From Primula veris (Eukaryota; Streptophyta; Magnoliopsida; Ericales; Primulaceae), in the NCBI GenBank assembly GCA_963682055.1, contig OY821749.1, forward strand, positions 27,039,631 through 27,103,630: a stretch of DNA of 64,000 nucleotides. The letters run 5' to 3'. A program made the position numbers and the translations under genes. Positions 1-11,552 of the stretch are shown one piece after another (position 1 is the stretch's first letter; each line of letters starts with the position of its first letter). The notes beneath the pieces were generated by a model, which made no database searches, had not been told where the DNA came from, and saw only the letters and a list, made by a program, of their open reading frames with translations.

Positions 1-889
1 AAGGGTTCATACCATACCAATAATTTTACCAATAATTTTACCAATAATTTTATCTTGTTGCTTCTTCTTGTTACTTATTTTCAGGGATACATCCCAAAAA
101 ATTATCCCATATCTATTACTTTGTCATTCCCCTATATTTAACACTAGTAAATACAGACACGTTGTGTGTCTTGCCTAGTGATTTTTAAAAATAAAATAAA
201 AATAAATAATTAGTTATTGACAGTTTTTTTTCTTCATATAATAATTTTCACACTCTTAAATTTCATCCTTCTCCAAACCGATATAGAGAGTATTAATTAG
301 GAAAAAAAAAATGAGTATATACCAAATGGTAATGAATTTGATTGCAAGAACTGGGATCCCTTTCTTCACGCTTTTGGTCTTTCTCCCAAATCTTCTGCGC
401 TGGCACACTGCTTAAATCTTTCTAATGTCTTTTGCTAATACTGCAATTATTCTCTATCGACTTTTAAAAAATATATATTTGATATCTTCCTATAATTAAA
501 TATTACAATTTGTGGGTATAATGATAATACAATTGACAACTTTTCAAACTTGTAAGGTATACGTGGACCCGACTCGTAAATGTTCGATTCGTATCTCGAT
601 TCGATTATTTTTAAAAGTGAAAAAAAAATTCCGATCCCGATCCGACAAAAGTCGGAATTCGATTTTTTCGAGATCCCATAGGGTTGGGATAACTTTATCC
701 CGAATCTTCCGACATATTTTTTATTTTACGACGACGTTATTTTTTATTAACAATTTTCATTTGATAAGTCTAAAAAAATTTATTAACACAAAAAATAATA
801 CTAGTTTAAAAATAACATTATTAATAAATAAATAAAAAATTAACATTTAGTAGAAAAAATAGTGTGAAAATACAAATAATGGAGTATAT
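1..889. other. AT-rich intergenic DNA with hAT-like GC remnant
   Basis: I see no gene here. Between about 545 and 720 there is a run of CCGATCC / TCGATTCG words, unlike the surrounding AT-rich DNA. Such words are typical of the subterminal parts of plant hAT-type non-autonomous elements, and a matching patch lies at 2240-2445. The two may be the ends of one old element later split by the insertion at 898-1883, but I could not find a clean pair of termini. The 107-aa reading frame at 512-835 has low-complexity composition and is not supported as a gene. Confidence 0.4.
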
Positions 890-897
890 AAAAAAAT

Positions 898-1883
898 GGA
901 TAAATTAACAAAACATACTACTTTTGAAACTAAATTAGCAAAAATATGGCCAAAAATTTCTAATTAACAAAAACATACAAAAAAATTCATACCATAATTT
1001 GTATATTTCATGCCATTATTCTAAAAGTTCATGCACTTATTTTAAAAGTTGATACCCTAACTTGTATTTTTTATACCCTTATTCCAAAAGTTCATACCCT
1101 TGTTTCAAAAGTTCATACTCTAATTTGTATTTTTCATACCCTTATTCCAAAAGTTCATACCATAATTTGTATTTTTCATATCATTATTCTAAAATTTCAT
1201 ATCTTAATTTGTATTTTTCATACCGTTATTTCAAAAATTCATACACTTATTTTAAAAGTTCGTATACCGATTCGTAGTCAATCTTATTTTTAAATTTCAT
1301 ACTCCAATTTACATAATTTATATACATAATTTTCAACTCCATACTCTTAATTCACGTAATTCATACACTTATTTTTCAACATTATACACTAATTAACAAA
1401 TACAACTCTTACCCGTCCTTCGATCTCGAACTATCATATCACCGTCGTAGGCCTCTCATTCGACGATCGCATCTCCGTCGACATCAACCTCGAGTTTTCG
1501 ATCTCGCTGTACACACTCGCCGCTCATTCTGACATATGTGTCCGTCTCAATCTCCATGGAAGAGAGAGATCAGAGAGAGATGAGAAAAAAAAAATTAAAA
1601 AAATAGAGAGAGCATGATGAGAGAGATTGAAAAGATAAAGGAATGATGAAAAATCGGAGAGAGTGAGAAGGGGGATGAGAGAGAACGATTGGAGAGATAA
1701 TGATGAGAGAGAGATTGGAGAGAAGGTGAGATGAGGAGAGAGACCAAATAGATTGGGATGGATGAATGAGATTTTTTATTTTTTATTAATTATTAATTGA
1801 ATGTATGTTTTTGATAATTTAATTTTTGAGTGTATGTTTTTGTTAATATAATAGAGGTTGAGTATGTTTATCTTGATTGCCAC
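898..1883 (+). mobile_element. 986-bp non-autonomous element, copy 1
   Basis: The segment is flanked by AAAAAAAT on both sides (890-897 and 1884-1891), an apparent 8-bp target duplication. It starts GGATAAATTAACAAAACATA, and the reverse complement of its end is similar (GTGGCAATCAAGATAAACAT), so it has imperfect inverted termini of about 20 bp. Inside, 985-1390 is a degenerate tandem repeat built on TTCATACCCTTATTCCAAAA. After it come a CG-richer block (1395-1550) and an AGAGAG-rich block (1558-1745). The same order of blocks recurs at 23159-24091. No transposase is encoded. In AT-rich DNA the duplication could be chance, but copy 2 also has one. Confidence 0.65.
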
Positions 1884-2239
1884 AAAAAAATTGATACGTT
1901 TTTTATCAGATTTTTTTATTATTTAGTTTTATTTACATAAGTAACAATTATCATACTAAATGAGATACATTATCAATATAATTTTTATAATCGAAAAATA
2001 ATAATCATTTATCTTTCTTAAAAATAACAATATAATTTTTTAATTGAAGTCTATTTTTTATTTTAATAGTTTCACATATTCAAAATTACAAATGTATAAT
2101 ATACTTATATAATTATAACTAATATATAAAAAAAAAATATTGTAACTCATATGCTAGAGTGATTATATAGTATGGTAGATGTACAAGTTTCGATTCTCAT
2201 CACTTGCATTTGATATAAATTAATTTATATTTTTATATA

Positions 2240-2445
2240 AAATATAAATTAATTAAAAAAATCGGGTCGAGTCGGGACAACCGACGAAGTCAAAATTGTC
2301 ATCCGATCCCGATCCCGAAGTTTGTCGGGTCGGAACAAAACCCGACATTTTCAGGTCGAGACTATTCTCGAGTCGGGAAATTTCGGGTCTGGACACGGGT
2401 CGGGTCGGAATTTCAGAATTTTTTTCTAGCCCTAGTTGTAACTGT
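2240..2445. repeat. hAT-like subterminal GC-rich remnant
   Basis: A patch dense in CGGGTCGG / CCCGAC words ends in a CTAGCCCTAG-like terminus near 2435-2442. This composition and ending are common in plant hAT non-autonomous elements. The matching left end may be the 545-720 patch. No transposase and no clear target duplication are visible, so the assignment is tentative. Confidence 0.35.
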
Positions 2446-2974
2446 GGACCATAACAATTGGTTTTGGGGAGAATAATCTTAAAGCGAACCAAAAGGTGCC
2501 ACGTGACGGGGTCACGCACCCACGTATACACCTCACCTCACCACATGTGTCCACTACAATAGAATTATGATTTAGAGACAAATAATATATAAACAACTAA
2601 AATTTTTCTCTAAATAGTACTTTTTAGTGATATATTTCTTCTCTCCAAATTTAATTAGACCACCACTTTAAAAAATTGGGTCCAAATACAATCTCATACC
2701 AACATATATATATATATAAGAGCCAATTTAAATTTATCTCCAAATCTGTTTTAGACAAAATTAAATTGTCTGCTTATGGTATGTGATTTTTTAGATAATT
2801 TTTTAAAAGATTTTGGTGCCTAAAAATTAGATTTTGGGATAAAAAAAAAATTATTTTATTCCTAAAAAATATTTATTTTATTCCTAAAAAAATGTTTTTA
2901 TTCTAAAAAATTCTATTTAGACACAAATTTGAGTGCCTCTACAAAATTAACTGTCTTTAAATCCTAATTTTCTT

Positions 2975-3543
2975 GTAGTGTGGGCAATGCTCGTATTTTT
3001 AATTACCCAGTGTGAGAATGATTTCAAGACCTCGGTTGTGAAAGGAAGTATTAGGCACGTGCTTAAGGTTAGACTTGATGAAACGAGATACGAGCACTAC
3101 ACTATTGGTACGTATTGTCGTGAGAAAGATCGATATATTCCGGATGCTATCTTTAATGATGGTTGGTATGGGTTGACATACGACTACGGAAATTTTTATA
3201 CCTCAAAAACATTTTTCGATGTTGGTAAAAACAGGAGGATCTTGTGGGGTTGGGCAAACGAACCGGACTCGAAAGTACAAGGTGTGCGAAAGGGATGGGC
3301 GAGAATTCTAGTATGGCAACTTCACACATATATCATGGTCAACTAAAATATACTCATAGACAAGCGGAATATTATTTTAATTTTTTTGTTAACATTTTAT
3401 AGGCGATTCCGCATAAGGTCTGGCTAGCCCCGAATGGAAAGCAATTGTTACAATGGCCAATAGTCGAGGAATTATGGGGGGAAAGAGCACAAATGGATAA
3501 TTTGAAGCTCATAATTAAGGATCGAGAGCTTGTTGAAACTTGA
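2975..3543 (+). pseudogene. Cell-wall invertase (GH32 beta-fructofuranosidase) fragment
   Basis: Two exon-like blocks encode part of an acid invertase, the apoplastic enzyme that splits sucrose. Block one (to about 3312) contains [20 protein letters not shown], then [23 protein letters not shown] and [10 protein letters not shown], all characteristic of plant GH32 invertases. Block two starts after TATAG at 3403 with IPHKVWLAPNGKQLLQWPI and stays open to TGA at 3541. A GTATGG donor near 3313 would splice the two in the normal family position. Plant enzymes are about 550-600 aa. Here the N-terminal sucrose-binding part (NDPNG motif) is missing, the stretch that should hold the catalytic WECPDF motif reads WAMLVF, and the C-terminal beta-sandwich is absent. 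I infer a decayed gene fragment. Confidence 0.8.
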
Positions 3544-6492
3544 AATCAAGGGAATTACAATCACCGCACAGTTTTGGTTGCTATACTCGAATAATTTCTC
3601 GTTCATTTTTTGGTTATTGTACTTTTATTGCAATTAACATGATCTTCGGTAATAAAAAAAAAAGGGGAAAAGTGATCTTCTCAGATCTTATAAAAATATT
3701 AGCTCATTAACTCATTAACTCATTAAGTATATCACTATTTCTCCTTTTTTTTAACAATATTGTGTGCGTGTGTAGTGCTATTTTCCAAGCTTTTTTGTAG
3801 CGACTAAAGAACATGATTCTAATATTATGAACCAATTAAAGAACCGACACTAGGTATCGTGATATGAGTATTAAAGAGTGAAAAAAAACTAGCCGCAGCC
3901 TCCAATGTTTGACGATGCCAAGTCATATGAAAAAAATTACCGAAAATAAACGTTTTTCTTTTTGTGGTATGCTATTTGAGACATAACAATTAGTTTAATG
4001 GAAGGGTGACATGAAACCCAGAAGTGGGATATGTTTTAAAAATGTGCATTTTGATTATCCTTATGGAAACCCACCTTCTTTGCATTACCAATGCTGGAAA
4101 ACACCTGAATCTCTTTAAAGTGAACTACACTAGGATCATGTACAACTAAAAACATATATATAATATACCAGTAAACGATACACGTATTGCGTATGATACG
4201 CTATAAATTGTGATGATGATACAAATATTTATAATTAAAAAAAAGATAGGATATAAGAAAAAAAAATAATATAAATTGTGATGATGATACAAATATTTAA
4301 AAAGAAAAATATAGAATATAAAAAAAATTGTGTGGTTAAAGAGGTGGAAATAGTGTAATTAGTTTTTTTTTTTTTTTTTTTTATGAAAGTAGTTAATATG
4401 GTAATTAAGAAAAAAGTATATGAGTATTTTTGAAAAAAAATGATTAAATTTAGCAGTTTCAACTTTTATTGAGTTCACTTATATTAATAGTATGATATGA
4501 TATAACACTATATATATATATATATATACACACAACTTTAATGCAAATGAATAATACTATTACACTAAATATAGTGTAATATTATTCATTCACACTAAAC
4601 AATATTATTGACATATATTATAATGTGTTAACATTGTGATATATAATATTAATCTACACTCAACACAATTCAAATATATTACAATATTATGCACAAATTC
4701 TAATGTATTAAAATAATAAAATAAAATTATTAGATTTCAGATGACTAACATTATTGTTAAATATTCTTTTAAAAATCTATTGAAAAGTTAAATTAATAAG
4801 ATTATTGTGATCAATTTCTCTATCTAGCCAGACTTTAGCCTAGCCAGTCTGCAAGACAGACCGTATAGACACCTAGTCGGAGGAAGATAATTAAGGTGAT
4901 CGGACCTAAGAAAAACATTCAGCAAATAGCCCGGGCCCTACTCCAACGAAAGCATCCGCATATGTTGTTAGCTCTCAACTTCGGAAGACATTTGTAGTTA
5001 GCTCTCATAGTCTCAATGGAAACACTTGTAGTTCCCAAACTCTTAAAAGCTAAAGATTTGTTCCAACAAGATTTTAAAAAGTGTGATCGATTATAGCCTA
5101 TTGGCCACTAATCTCATTGCATTTCTTGCTTTGAAATTCTCTACCAGAATATCATACCATAGACGGATCGAATTACAACCAGACTAGAAGGTTTCAAACT
5201 ATGTTTCATAATACAACCAGACTAGCTATGCGCCCTATCGTCATTGTTCAATTAATCGTTTGATTTGTTCTAGAAATGTGTCAATGATCCTTAACAGCAA
5301 AGTTTCAAACTGTTTCTGTGTATGAAATTTTAATAATTCATCTTAAAGAATAAAGTTATACACGATAAAAAGCACAGAATATATGTAATGTGCTCTCTAT
5401 TAAGGTAAGGAGAAATTGCTGGTACTTTTAAATGTTTAACGCAAATGCAACGAACTGATAAATTAGTTTCTATATATACTTGGCTTTGTCAAGTGATCTG
5501 AAAGGTTAAAATGGAGTTACTATAACTACTAGCAAACTGTTTTTATTGGATTTTGTCATTATTTGACTTGTTCACCTCGTTTTTTGTATTAGGAGTTCAA
5601 ACTTTTTTGATGCACCACTGCAGTATCCCATTACCTATTGTCTGTCCACGTGTGTGATGGAGTTTCTTTATGCTCAAAGAATCTCAGAAACCTGAGAAAA
5701 GACCTCTTTATCAAGTGCTTATATGCATTTTCGGTATGATTCTAACACCACCCCATATGGAACAATATGAATAATCTCACCTTCATATTTCCTATAAATG
5801 AAAAAGTTATATTCCATTTACCGGTTTTGGTATGTTCAGGGTGCAATACTACAAAAGTGTCTTGTTTTTCCCTTTTGGCTGTAAATAAGAATATAGCTAA
5901 GTTGGGACACACGTTCAGTACATAATTATTTTTGTGATTTTAGTAATATAAAGGGCATCGTATTTATACTCAGTCTACTCAGAAATTAGGTTTACAACCA
6001 ATCAAGAACAAATTAAAAAGGTCCCACTGACTGTTTTGTGAAAGAAATAATCAAAAAGCTGATGGGATGGTGTATGAGGTTTTCCAGAGAGATGATCAGT
6101 TCACACCAATAAAACCTCAAATTTCTTTATTTTAATGTTCTTTTATCTTTTTGAAATTAAATCTCACTCGATGCTATCAGCTATTATTGGCAACTAACAT
6201 CGTATTGGAAACTTTTCCATATTGAAGACAAAATATATATAATCAAATTAAAAAAAAAATGGATAAACTGGTCCTGAAGCCCTGAACAGTAGATGAATTT
6301 GGTGACGTCAAGTACGTACTTTCAAAAATTTAAAGATGTGAATATATATTGGGAAATAAAAGAAGTAAATTTCTGAAACAATCCAAAATCATGAAAAGTC
6401 ATATTATTCGTGCTTCTCCCGACGACAGTTTCGTTCTGCCAAAATACTAACTGCTTTCGATAAATATCAGACTCTAATTATATATCATGTTA
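3544..6492. other. AT-rich intergenic DNA, no gene seen
   Basis: No coding region is supported. The stretch holds A and T runs, a (TA)n run at about 4509-4528, and an AT-rich palindromic area at 4535-4690 with repeated ACACTAAATATAGTGTAATA-like words. Around 4830-4940 there is a GC-richer remnant that I do not recognise. The right part leads towards the CEN-like gene and may include its distal promoter. Confidence 0.5.
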
Positions 6493-6823
6493 GAGTATCC
6501 ATAATACTTTTGTTAATTTTCAATTTTAAGTAGTGGCACATCATCGTTTAAAAATGTGTTAAATGACACATACGCATATTAAATTTAATTAACTATTTTT
6601 TTCTTTATTTTACTGGTCACTATTCTTATAGAGAGAATTTATATGAGATAATAATGTTAATTGTGGACTGCGTTTGTCACGTCACCACTTACAAACATTA
6701 AAAATATTGTTAATTTTATCAATATAACACATAATTTAACGCAACTAATTGAGATAAAAAAAATACATTGTTAGCTAACTATTTTATTTAACAATAGAGA
6801 TAACAACACTATTGGAGATACTG
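6493..6823. mobile_element. Tourist-like MITE (TTA target site)
   Basis: A 331-bp AT-rich element between TTA direct repeats (6490-6492 and 6824-6826). Its left end GAGTATCCATAATACTTTTG is inverted at the right end (reverse complement CAGTATCTCCAATAGTGTTG). The interior matches, in reverse orientation, the MITE at 51357-52049: both share the words TTAAATGACACATA and GCATATTAA. A 3-bp TTA duplication and this terminus are typical of PIF/Harbinger-derived MITEs. It lies about 500 bp upstream of the CEN-like ATG. Confidence 0.7.
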
Positions 6824-7180
6824 TTAATAAGTTGGTACTCATATATTTCTAATTAATATCAACCTAATTATACTTATACGACAAAACCAGATCGAACCTC
6901 CTCTGTTAAATTCCATATCGCGCGACTTGTCAAATCAATATGCCTCTCCAGTCCTTCACAGATAAATGTTTTCAAGTGCCGCATTTTCTCCAGTGAAAAG
7001 TTATGTGCAAAAATACGATATAGAAAAACATTGGCTAATATATAAATATATAAAACCTCTTTATAATTTTATTCATCAAACAATATTCTCTACGACTGTA
7101 CTCTCCTACTTTCAGCCTACAAGTGGCCTTTACTTTTATAATAAAGTACTATAGTACTTGTAAACAACCTTAACACCAGC

Positions 7181-7188
7181 TATAAATA
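7181..7188 (+). promoter_or_regulatory. TATA box of the CEN-like gene
   Basis: TATAAATA lies 134 bp upstream of the ATG at 7322. A start of transcription near 7212 would leave a leader of about 110 nt. The spacing and the perfect match to the plant consensus support it; no expression evidence is available. Confidence 0.7.
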
Positions 7189-7321
7189 GGAGCCTCTCCT
7201 CATTATTAGATACGAACAAACATTCAAGTGTACTTCTCCTATAACACTGGACCTACCTGTTTCTTTCTATCTCTCATATACAGACTTTTTTTATTTTTTA
7301 TTTTTTTGCTCTTTATATATA

Positions 7322-8506
7322 ATGGCAAGAAACTCAGAACCTCTCATAATTGGTAGGGTGATAGGAGATGTGCTTGATTCATTTACACAATCCATCAAAA
7401 TGATTGTTAGTTACATCAATAATAATCAAGTCTACAATGGACACGAGCTCTTTCCTTCCCAAGTGAACTCCATACCTAGGGTAGAAATCAGTGGGGGTGA
7501 TATGAGAACTTTTTTCACACTGGTAAGCTCTTACTTCCCTATATACCACTTTTTCGACTTGTTTCGCTGTAAAATATATGCGCTAAAAACGTGAACTTCT
7601 ATGAATGTATGTAGGTCATGACGGACCCTGATGTTCCAGGCCCAAGTGATCCATATCTAAAGGAGCACCTGCATTGGTATAATTATCACTGCTATTTACT
7701 CCTTCAAAAATTCTTCAACTTATTCGACATATTAAAGTAACCAATGATATATTGAAGGAATAAAATGTTCACACGCACTTATAGAAGGAGCAACTAAAAA
7801 GTAAGGAAATATATAGAAACTAAAGACTTGAGATCAACTTTCATTTCTTTGAACTTTTTGATCCTGGAATACTGAAAAAGAAAAGATACATAGTTTTATT
7901 TGTATGATCTAACATTGTGTACATAGAAACTTGATTGCTGTAGGATTTAACTAAAATGCAACTATGAAAGTATAATCATTACATAGACAAGAATAAAAAA
8001 AATTCACAAAACATACCTTATATATTAATTGACTAGCTCTAGCTTATTATGTACTCTTCATTTCTATTACAAATTATATCAAATTCAACTTATGATCTGG
8101 AAATTAACAATCGTTTGGATTATCCATTTTCAGGATAGTGACAGACATACCAGGCACAACAGACGCCACATTTGGTAACAATATTCTTTCTACAAAAAAT
8201 AATATATAGACATCGATTTAAAAAATTAGAAGTAAATTTAATTTAATGTGTTTTTTACCCTAAAGTATTCAATTTTATGGCATTACAGGGAGGGAAGTAG
8301 TGAGCTATGAGATCCCAAGGCCAAACATAGGTATACACAGGTTTGTTTTCGCTCTCTTCAAGCAGAGAGGTCGTAACACAGTGGACCCACCGTCTTCAAG
8401 GGATCAATTTTGCACCAGAAGCTTTGCTTACCAAAATGGCCTCGGCCTACCTGTGGCTGCGGTCTTTTTCAACTGCCAGAGAGAGACAGCTGCAAGAAGA
8501 CGCTAA
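7322..8506 (+). CDS. TFL1/CENTRORADIALIS-like PEBP protein (4 exons, 173 aa)
   Basis: Exons 7322-7522, 7615-7676, 8134-8174 and 8289-8506 join to 173 codons plus stop. The internal exon sizes of 62 and 41 nt are the hallmark of the plant FT/TFL1 family, and all introns are GT-AG. The product is a phosphatidylethanolamine-binding-fold protein. Family members act with bZIP FD and 14-3-3 proteins to hold the inflorescence meristem indeterminate and delay flowering. It has the [10 protein letters not shown] ligand-pocket motif (residues 71-80) and GIHR (116-119). His85 aligns with TFL1 His88 (Tyr in FT) and Asp140 with TFL1 Asp144 (Gln in FT), so it is a repressor-type member. The C terminus [11 protein letters not shown] matches CEN closely. 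A TATA box lies at 7181. The gene looks intact. Whether it is the TFL1 or CEN/ATC orthologue needs a tree. Confidence 0.95.
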
Positions 8507-9228
8507 CCCCAAACAACGTGTTCTTTTAGGATTACAATAAAAAGGAGATATTTGGATTGAATCGTCTCGTGTGAAGTTTTATTATGGTTATATTTCCATT
8601 GTTATTTGGGGTTTGGTTTTTGTTAAAAATACACATATCATAGTGGAAGTTTTGTGTAACTTCAATAATAACATGAGGAAGGTATAGTTCTCTTGTAATA
8701 TGGTTTGGTTATAGCTTATTCAAGCTTTATATATATTGATATTTCTTGGTACTTTTTATTGAAATTTATTAGAGATTCTTGTGTTTTTTAAATGGTGTCT
8801 TCATTGTGTTTTTATCTCACTGGTGAAAGTCAATCTAAAGTAAATCATAGGAATTGAAGTTGTAATAATGTTGGTAATGTAGCATTTATGTAGTAGTAGT
8901 ACTATTACTTCTGAAAGAGCGCATTTTAAGTCGAAGATCACATTTTCAAATAAGCTCTTAGATTTAGGAATTGACTCTCGTGAATTGATTAGGAAGGAGA
9001 GAAATAAATTTCACTTTCAAATACGTATATATATATCTATACAAACAAATGAACAATGTAGACAGATCTGAAGTAGCCATTTTGAAGGAAAATTGTAATC
9101 AACATCTAGTCTTCAATATGGTCAATTGCAATCTATATAATTTTCAGAAAACAATCTTACAACACTATTTTCTTCAACATTCTTTCTGGAATATATCCTA
9201 AGACATTCTGTGAAGTAATAAAACAGAC
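8507..9228. other. 3' flank of CEN-like gene, no further gene
   Basis: AT-rich sequence between the CEN-like stop codon and the convergent small gene that ends at 9229. It must hold the 3' untranslated regions of both. AATAAT-type words that could serve in polyadenylation occur near 8664, but none can be singled out. Nothing else is recognised. Confidence 0.5.
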
Positions 9229-9606
9229 TTAATTTAAAATCATGCTCAGAACTCCCAAAGCTGGAAAACCTAGAAGCTTCGACTCAGGAGAAATTATAGC
9301 ACCGCAGTGTAGTTTAACTTTCTCGCTAAATGCTTCCGATAACAATGGTATAGCTCTTGAAAGACTTGAGACCGGTAGTAAACAATTTGCTAGGAGGGCA
9401 TTTTTCATAACAAAAACATCGCTATCCCAGTAATTACGAAGCGGAAGGATACCACCTTCTAGATCTAAATTAATCTCGAACAGATCATCTTCATCTTCTT
9501 CTTCTTCTTCTTCAATATCGTCATCATCAGTGAGAGATAGACTTGTTGTATCATCTTCTTCATTTACTGGATAATATAAGAAGGGGGGCATTGTTGGTTG
9601 CTCCAT
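9229..9606 (-). CDS. Small acidic protein, function unknown (125 aa)
   Basis: A single-exon reading frame of 125 codons, convergent with the CEN-like gene. Residues about 15-45 are strongly acidic, with runs of Asp and Glu around LSLTDDDDIEEEEEEDEDD. Next comes ILPLRNYWDSDVFVMKNALL and a hydrophobic, leucine-rich C-terminal half (SLSRAIPLLSEAF...GFPALGVLSMIL). I do not recognise a catalytic motif, signal peptide or clear membrane span. Support for a real gene comes from the TATATATAAAT upstream on the same strand (about 9658-9668), the intact ATG and a non-repetitive composition unlike nearby spurious frames. It could be a lineage-restricted nuclear or cytosolic protein. I assign no function. 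Confidence 0.55.
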   Translation of the reverse strand: MEQPTMPPFLYYPVNEEDDTTSLSLTDDDDIEEEEEEDEDDLFEINLDLEGGILPLRNYWDSDVFVMKNALLANCLLPVSSLSRAIPLLSEAFSEKVKLHCGAIISPESKLLGFPALGVLSMILN

Positions 9607-9657
9607 TATGGCTATAGAATTAGGTAATTAATTGTGAACAACAAGGTTTTTTTTGGG

Positions 9658-9668
9658 ATTTATATATA
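9658..9668 (-). promoter_or_regulatory. TATA box of the small acidic-protein gene
   Basis: Read on the minus strand this is CATATATATAAATCCC, about 55-60 nt upstream of the ATG at 9606. It would place transcription start about 30 nt before the start codon, giving a short leader. Confidence 0.45.
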
Positions 9669-10433
9669 TGTGTTTTATATTGAAGCTTAAGATAGTAGTT
9701 GCCTACGAAGATGGTAAGTGAAGCGTTTCCAACTAATCTACAACTATAAATTTAAAGTATTAAATAAAAACTCTCTGTTTGTTTTGGTTTTGCCCAACTA
9801 ATCATGCTTTAGAACCATTGAACGAAACCAAGTAGTGCATAAGATGAACTATAACTAGTCACTAGTGGACTAGTGGTTTGAACGAGTATTTAGCAAGAGT
9901 AGTGAAATTGGTAAATTGGTACGTTATCCACCAAACATGCAAAATAGAAATAAAGAAAAATATCAAAAGTCACATGAGTAGAGGTAACCACCTCAACTGA
10001 ACTGAAGATACAAGTAGGACTTTTTGACAAATTAAGAACTGAGAAATCGGAACAATTCGATTTTACTAAACATTCCATACATGCAAAAGCCAATTACCCA
10101 ACTAAGCCAAGCTCATCTCAGCCCAACCCGAGCCAAAATTGAGTCGGGTTGATGCCTAAAAACGATGAACTGGATCCCAGTCGAAGCTCATATTATTTGA
10201 ACAAGTTGAGTTGGTTTAAGTCGAGACCAACCCAACCTAAAATTATACTTCGTAATAACTATAATTTATATCAATTATTATTATAAAAGTCAGATAAATG
10301 TTATTTATATCAATTTTCAAGCTTAAATATATGAAAGTGAGATAATGGAAGTCAAATAGTCAGGCTCAACCCAAACACAACATGGTTCAAAATGTGGTTG
10401 ATCGGCTCAGATTCAAGTCTTATTCTTACCGAC
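9669..10433. other. Intergenic DNA with decayed element
   Basis: No gene is supported. From about 10110 to 10425 the sequence has CAACCCGAGCC / GTCGGGTTG words, like the subterminal parts of hAT-type elements, but no clear ends. This remnant is cut by the MITE at 10434-10594. Confidence 0.4.
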
Positions 10434-10594
10434 CAAGAAAGGAGCTAGGTGGGGGCTCCAGACCCTCTAATATTTTTTCAAAAAACATTTATTTATAGTG
10501 CATAAATATTTTTTTAACGAAAAATAGTTATTTAGTACCTCATATTGATATTTTAAAATTCAGCCTCCATCTACCGATTCTAGCTCCGCCACTG
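10434..10594. mobile_element. 161-bp hAT-type MITE, TSD TTACCGAC
   Basis: Flanked by TTACCGAC at 10426-10433 and 10595-10602, a perfect 8-bp target duplication typical of hAT transposons. The left end is CAAGAAAGGAGCTAG, and the reverse complement of the right end is CAGTGGCGGAGCTAG. The CAGTGGCGGAGC-type terminus is common in plant hAT MITEs. Nothing is encoded. A relative of almost the same size lies at 61847-62004. Confidence 0.8.
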
Positions 10595-10973
10595 TTACCG
10601 ACCGCAATCATGCTCATTAATTTGTTTGAGTTTCTATCTTGTTGGTTCCGTTAGATTCGGATATATTACATATCAACTATATATTAACCAATCGTACTTA
10701 GTGAAATAAATATTGTTAATAGTAAAATATATATTGATCGAAGTTATTACTTTAGTGCTAACAAGGACTATTTAGTGATAAATTATAGGTGATCTAAAAT
10801 GTTCTAACCCCGACCTTGCCATGTTCTTTTTCTAATTAACATAATATATCGATTATTATTGGGTGTGTTTTCAATACTATTAATTATAGAGTGTGAATTT
10901 TCTTCGAACCGCACGATCTATCATTTGTCGAATTATAATATTTTATTAATCCTTTGTTTTGAAATACAAGTAA

Positions 10974-11482
10974 GAGGTTGTATTTTTATACTACACTTTT
11001 TCTGAAAAAACGCACAAACCGTACACAAAATCTACGGTTTGCAGTGATTCCGTGCAAACCGTAGATTAAATCTACGGTTTGCAGCTGTGTAATTTTTCAG
11101 CGCTGAAAAATTACACAGTCAGTCCATGTGTCAAAATTACACAGTCAGTCCCTGCGTCAAAATTACACAGTGAGTCCCTGAAAAAATTACACAGATTTGT
11201 TCTTTCTCTTTCTCTTTCTTAAAAACCCAAATTTTTCAAAAAAAAAAACCTCAAATTAATCCAGGACAATAAAATTGATGGTTATTGTCCTGGATTAATT
11301 TGGGGTTTTTTTGGTAATTGACTGTGTAATTTTTCAGCGCTGAAAAATTGACTGTGTAATTTTTCAGCGCTGAAAAATTGCACAGCTGCAAACCGTAGAT
11401 TTAATATACGTTTTGCATTGAATCACTGCAAACCGTATAATTTATATGTTTTTTTAGAAAAAAATGTAACACTTTATTGAGA

Positions 11483-11485
<3 letters not shown>
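10974..11485. mobile_element. Foldback element in the RCE1 promoter
   Basis: The segment begins GAGGTTGTATTTTTATACTA and carries repeated inverted words CAAACCGTAGATT / AATCTACGGTTTG near both ends. Inside are AATTTTTCAGCGCTGAAAAA palindromes and a central hairpin formed by CCAGGACAATAA and its complement (about 11261-11300). The left end is nearly the same as the ends of the 2.8-kb element at 46976-49808. The right end is more worn and its boundary is approximate. Almost the whole length can fold back on itself. It stops about 70 bp before the RCE1 start codon. Confidence 0.7.

Positions 11486-11511
<26 letters not shown>
11483..11511. repeat. (AAT)n microsatellite
   Basis: About nine to ten AAT units sit between the foldback element and the RCE1 ATG, followed by an AAG-rich stretch. 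They probably lie in the RCE1 5' untranslated region or core promoter. Confidence 0.9.
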
Positions 11512-11513
<2 letters not shown>

Positions 11514-11552
11514 GCAACAAACAAAAAGAAGAAGAAGAAGAGAAGAGAGAGT

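Noticed and set aside
1062..1277. Tyr/Ser-rich 71-aa frame (and a relative at 23261-23554)
   Set aside because: Both are translations of the TTCATACCC tandem words in the 1-kb element.
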